The position numbers were made by a program, and so were the translations under genes. Below are positions 62,193-64,000 of a stretch of DNA of 64,000 bases, one piece after another. The DNA comes from Bacteroidales bacterium UBA5197 (GTDB taxonomy: Bacteria > Bacteroidota > Bacteroidia > Bacteroidales > Lentimicrobiaceae): positions 1 through 64,000 of the forward strand of contig DHVX01000052.1 of the NCBI GenBank assembly GCA_002412885.1. Reading direction: 5' to 3'. The notes under the pieces were generated by a model that searched no databases, was not told the DNA's origin, and was given only the letters and a program-made list of their open reading frames with translations. The stretch's first letter is position 1. Every line of letters starts with the position of its first letter.

Positions 62193-63434
62193 ATGACAAA
62201 TCTTCTGAAGGAGAATGTGCGGATATCACTTGATTCCATACGCAGTCACCTGCTTCGGAGCACACTTACCGTTTTGATTATTTCCTTTGGAATAATGGCT
62301 TTGGTAGGGATCCTTACTTCAATCGATTCTATCAAATATTATCTCAATGAGAATTTTATGATGATGGGATCCAATACATTCACAATTCGTAATCGCTCAA
62401 TGCGGATTCAGATGGGAAATAAGTCAACGCTTCCTAAAAATTTCAGAGCCATTACATGGAAAGAAGCTTTGGATTTTAAATCTGAATTTCAGTTTAAGTC
62501 TTTTACCTCAATATATACATTTGCCGCCAGCACAGCCACGGTTAAATTCGGTTCCGAAAAAACCAATCCCAACATATCAGTGATAGGTTCCGATGAGAAT
62601 TATGTGGTTACATCCGGCAACGAAATCGAAAAAGGACGCAATATGTCGGCCAACGAGGTGTTATATGGAACTCATGTTGTCGTACTCGGATCAGGAATTG
62701 TAAGCAAGATATTTAAAAACAAGGAAGATCCTCTGGATAAAATTATCAGCATAGGTCCATCCAAATACAGGGTTATTGGTGTGATGAAATCGAAAGGATC
62801 AAGCATGGGTTTTAATCCTGACAATGTTTGCATATTGCCGGTTACAAATGTACGCCAGGTATTTTCGAGGCAGAATATGTCGTTTTCAATCAATGTCATG
62901 GTTGAAGATCCTATGCTCCTTGACGCCGGAATAGGAGAGGCTACAGGTCTTTTCAGGATAATCCGAAATGTACGGCTTGAGGATGAGGATAGTTTCGATG
63001 TCGCCAAAAGTGATAACCTTGCTGAAATGCTGTTTGATAATCTCAAATACCTCAGACTGGCTGCAACCGTTATTGGAATTATAACCCTGATCGGAGCTGC
63101 TATCGGACTAATGAATATTATGCTTGTGTCTGTTACTGAACGAACCCGCGAAATCGGTATCCGCATGGCAATGGGAGCGAATCGCATTACCATCAGAAAT
63201 CAGTTTCTTGTGGAAGCCATTGTTATCGGACAGATTGGTGGATTGGTAGGTATTGTTTTGGGTATCGGAATCGGAAATATTCTGTCACTCTTAATCGGAT
63301 CCAGTTTTATAATTCCATGGGCATGGATTGCACTTGGTGTGGTACTGTGTTTCGGAGTTGCTGTATTGTCAGGTTTTATTCCGGCTTCCAAAGCTTCCAA
63401 ACTTGACCCTGTTGAATCACTACGTTACGAATAA
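62193..63434 (+). CDS. MacB/FtsX-like ABC transporter permease
   Basis: The 413-residue protein has an N-terminal membrane helix (LTVLIISFGIMALVGILTSI), a periplasmic MacB-type domain up to about 275, and three helices in the FtsX domain (LAATVIGIITLIGAAIGLMN, IVIGQIGGLVGIVLGIGIG and WIALGVVLCFGVAVLSG). RTREIGIRMAMGAN is the coupling-helix region to the ATPase, and PASKASKLDPVESLRYE ends it. It would work with an ATPase in lipoprotein, peptide or drug export; none is in the window, so it may be encoded elsewhere. It is followed by the next gene after 3 bases. Confidence 0.87.
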   Translation: MTNLLKENVRISLDSIRSHLLRSTLTVLIISFGIMALVGILTSIDSIKYYLNENFMMMGSNTFTIRNRSMRIQMGNKSTLPKNFRAITWKEALDFKSEFQFKSFTSIYTFAASTATVKFGSEKTNPNISVIGSDENYVVTSGNEIEKGRNMSANEVLYGTHVVVLGSGIVSKIFKNKEDPLDKIISIGPSKYRVIGVMKSKGSSMGFNPDNVCILPVTNVRQVFSRQNMSFSINVMVEDPMLLDAGIGEATGLFRIIRNVRLEDEDSFDVAKSDNLAEMLFDNLKYLRLAATVIGIITLIGAAIGLMNIMLVSVTERTREIGIRMAMGANRITIRNQFLVEAIVIGQIGGLVGIVLGIGIGNILSLLIGSSFIIPWAWIALGVVLCFGVAVLSGFIPASKASKLDPVESLRYE

Positions 63435-63437
63435 TCA

Positions 63438-64000
63438 TGGAACATAAGGAATCAGAGCTATTGGTTTATTCTCCGGTTGTCAATGCCAGAATTAATTACA
63501 TCTTTCAACTCATTCTGGGTGAGTTAATCGGAATTGATTATCATTTAGTTACCGATAATTTGTTGTTTAATTCTTTTCAGGGACCGAAACTTAATTATTC
63601 CGCATCTCAGATTGAAGACTCTATTCAGATTGTTCCTGCCGGGCTGCTGGATGAAAAAGGGATTAATAGCCATCAGCTCCGGTTCATTCATTATACCGAC
63701 CATAAGGTGCCCTTCCCGGTCTATCATAAGAATGCAGATTTTCCTTTTGATCTGTTTTCTGCTGCCTTTTTTATGGTTACCAGATACGAGGAGTACCTTC
63801 CTTATATACAGGATAATTACGGGCGATTTTCTGCCTTATCCTCAATAGCCGTTCAAAATGATTTTTTGCATATTCCGGTGGTGAATCGCTGGGCTGATGA
63901 TCTAGGCCGGTTGCTTAAAACGAAATTCCCTCAGGTTGAGTTCAGAGATAAGGAATATACCTTTCTGCCTACCATCGATATTGATGCAGCATGGGCTTAT
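63438..64000 (+). CDS. polysaccharide deacetylase-type protein, N-terminal part
   Basis: The frame is open from the ATG at 63438 to the window edge (187 residues). No signal peptide is visible. Blocks FDLFSAAFFMVTRYEEYLPY and FLPTIDIDAAWAY are typical of the Bacteroidota family with an N-terminal unknown domain and a NodB-like deacetylase domain; the DIDAAWAY Asp pair would be metal motif 1. The catalytic His motif lies past the edge. It starts 3 bases after the permease stop, so the two may be co-transcribed. Confidence 0.7.

Noticed and set aside
1..64000. tRNA, rRNA, CRISPR arrays or intact insertion sequences
   Set aside because: No cloverleaf-type, ribosomal or evenly spaced repeat sequence was recognised by eye; a covariance-model search would be the decisive test.

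Overview
The window is about 40% GC and reads as the chromosome of a Bacteroidota bacterium, most likely an anaerobic member of the Bacteroidales or a nearby lineage. The evidence is type IX secretion and gliding genes (porP/sprF, gldJ, porU-like), a TonB-dependent receptor with an ExbB/ExbD/TonB module, promoters of the Bacteroidota TAnnTTTG type, and a tungsten-type aldehyde ferredoxin oxidoreductase, which points to anaerobic life. No rRNA, tRNA, CRISPR array or intact insertion sequence was seen.

Positions 1-19357 are a minus-strand exopolysaccharide or capsule cluster. It holds the N-terminal half of a polyprenyl-phosphate sugar transferase, a two-part PssD/PssE glycosyltransferase, CapA- and CapK-like proteins, a degenerate asparagine-synthetase homologue, a polysaccharide deacetylase, five further glycosyltransferases, a Wzy-like polymerase, a FemAB/GNAT-type transferase, a perosamine-synthase-like aminotransferase and two tandem Wzx-like flippases. 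An IS4-type transposase remnant lies in a gene-free gap in the middle.

Positions 19550-31919 are a metabolic block. It holds an ALDH7-type dehydrogenase, two paralogous glutamate-semialdehyde dehydrogenases (one per strand), a WtpA/ModA-like oxyanion-binding lipoprotein, a ModE-type regulator, PpnP, a short-chain dehydrogenase, an ATP-grasp protein next to a C-terminal remnant of a paralogue, an aldehyde ferredoxin oxidoreductase, and a divergent thiF-thiS pair. One 24-base palindrome occurs in three variants: before modE, before the first P5C dehydrogenase, and between the oxidoreductase and thiF. This suggests a local ModE-type regulon joining tungstate or molybdate uptake, the tungsten enzyme and aldehyde oxidation.

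Positions 31923-38535 carry folC, a tonB-exbD-exbB module, a 40-residue membrane protein not found by ordinary ORF length limits, a short exported hypothetical protein, and an ECF sigma / anti-sigma / periplasmic metal-sensor-like / Spy-like envelope stress operon.

Positions 38628-46702 (minus strand) carry a copper-type TonB receptor with an MbnP-like lipoprotein, anmK-murF, and porP-gldJ. Positions 46965-58596 (plus strand) are three tandem PorU-like C25 proteases of about 1270 residues each, all keeping the His/Cys pair. Positions 58602-64000 carry a PfkB kinase, an acyltransferase, an exported PHP-domain protein, upp, a MacB-like permease and the start of another polysaccharide deacetylase-type protein.
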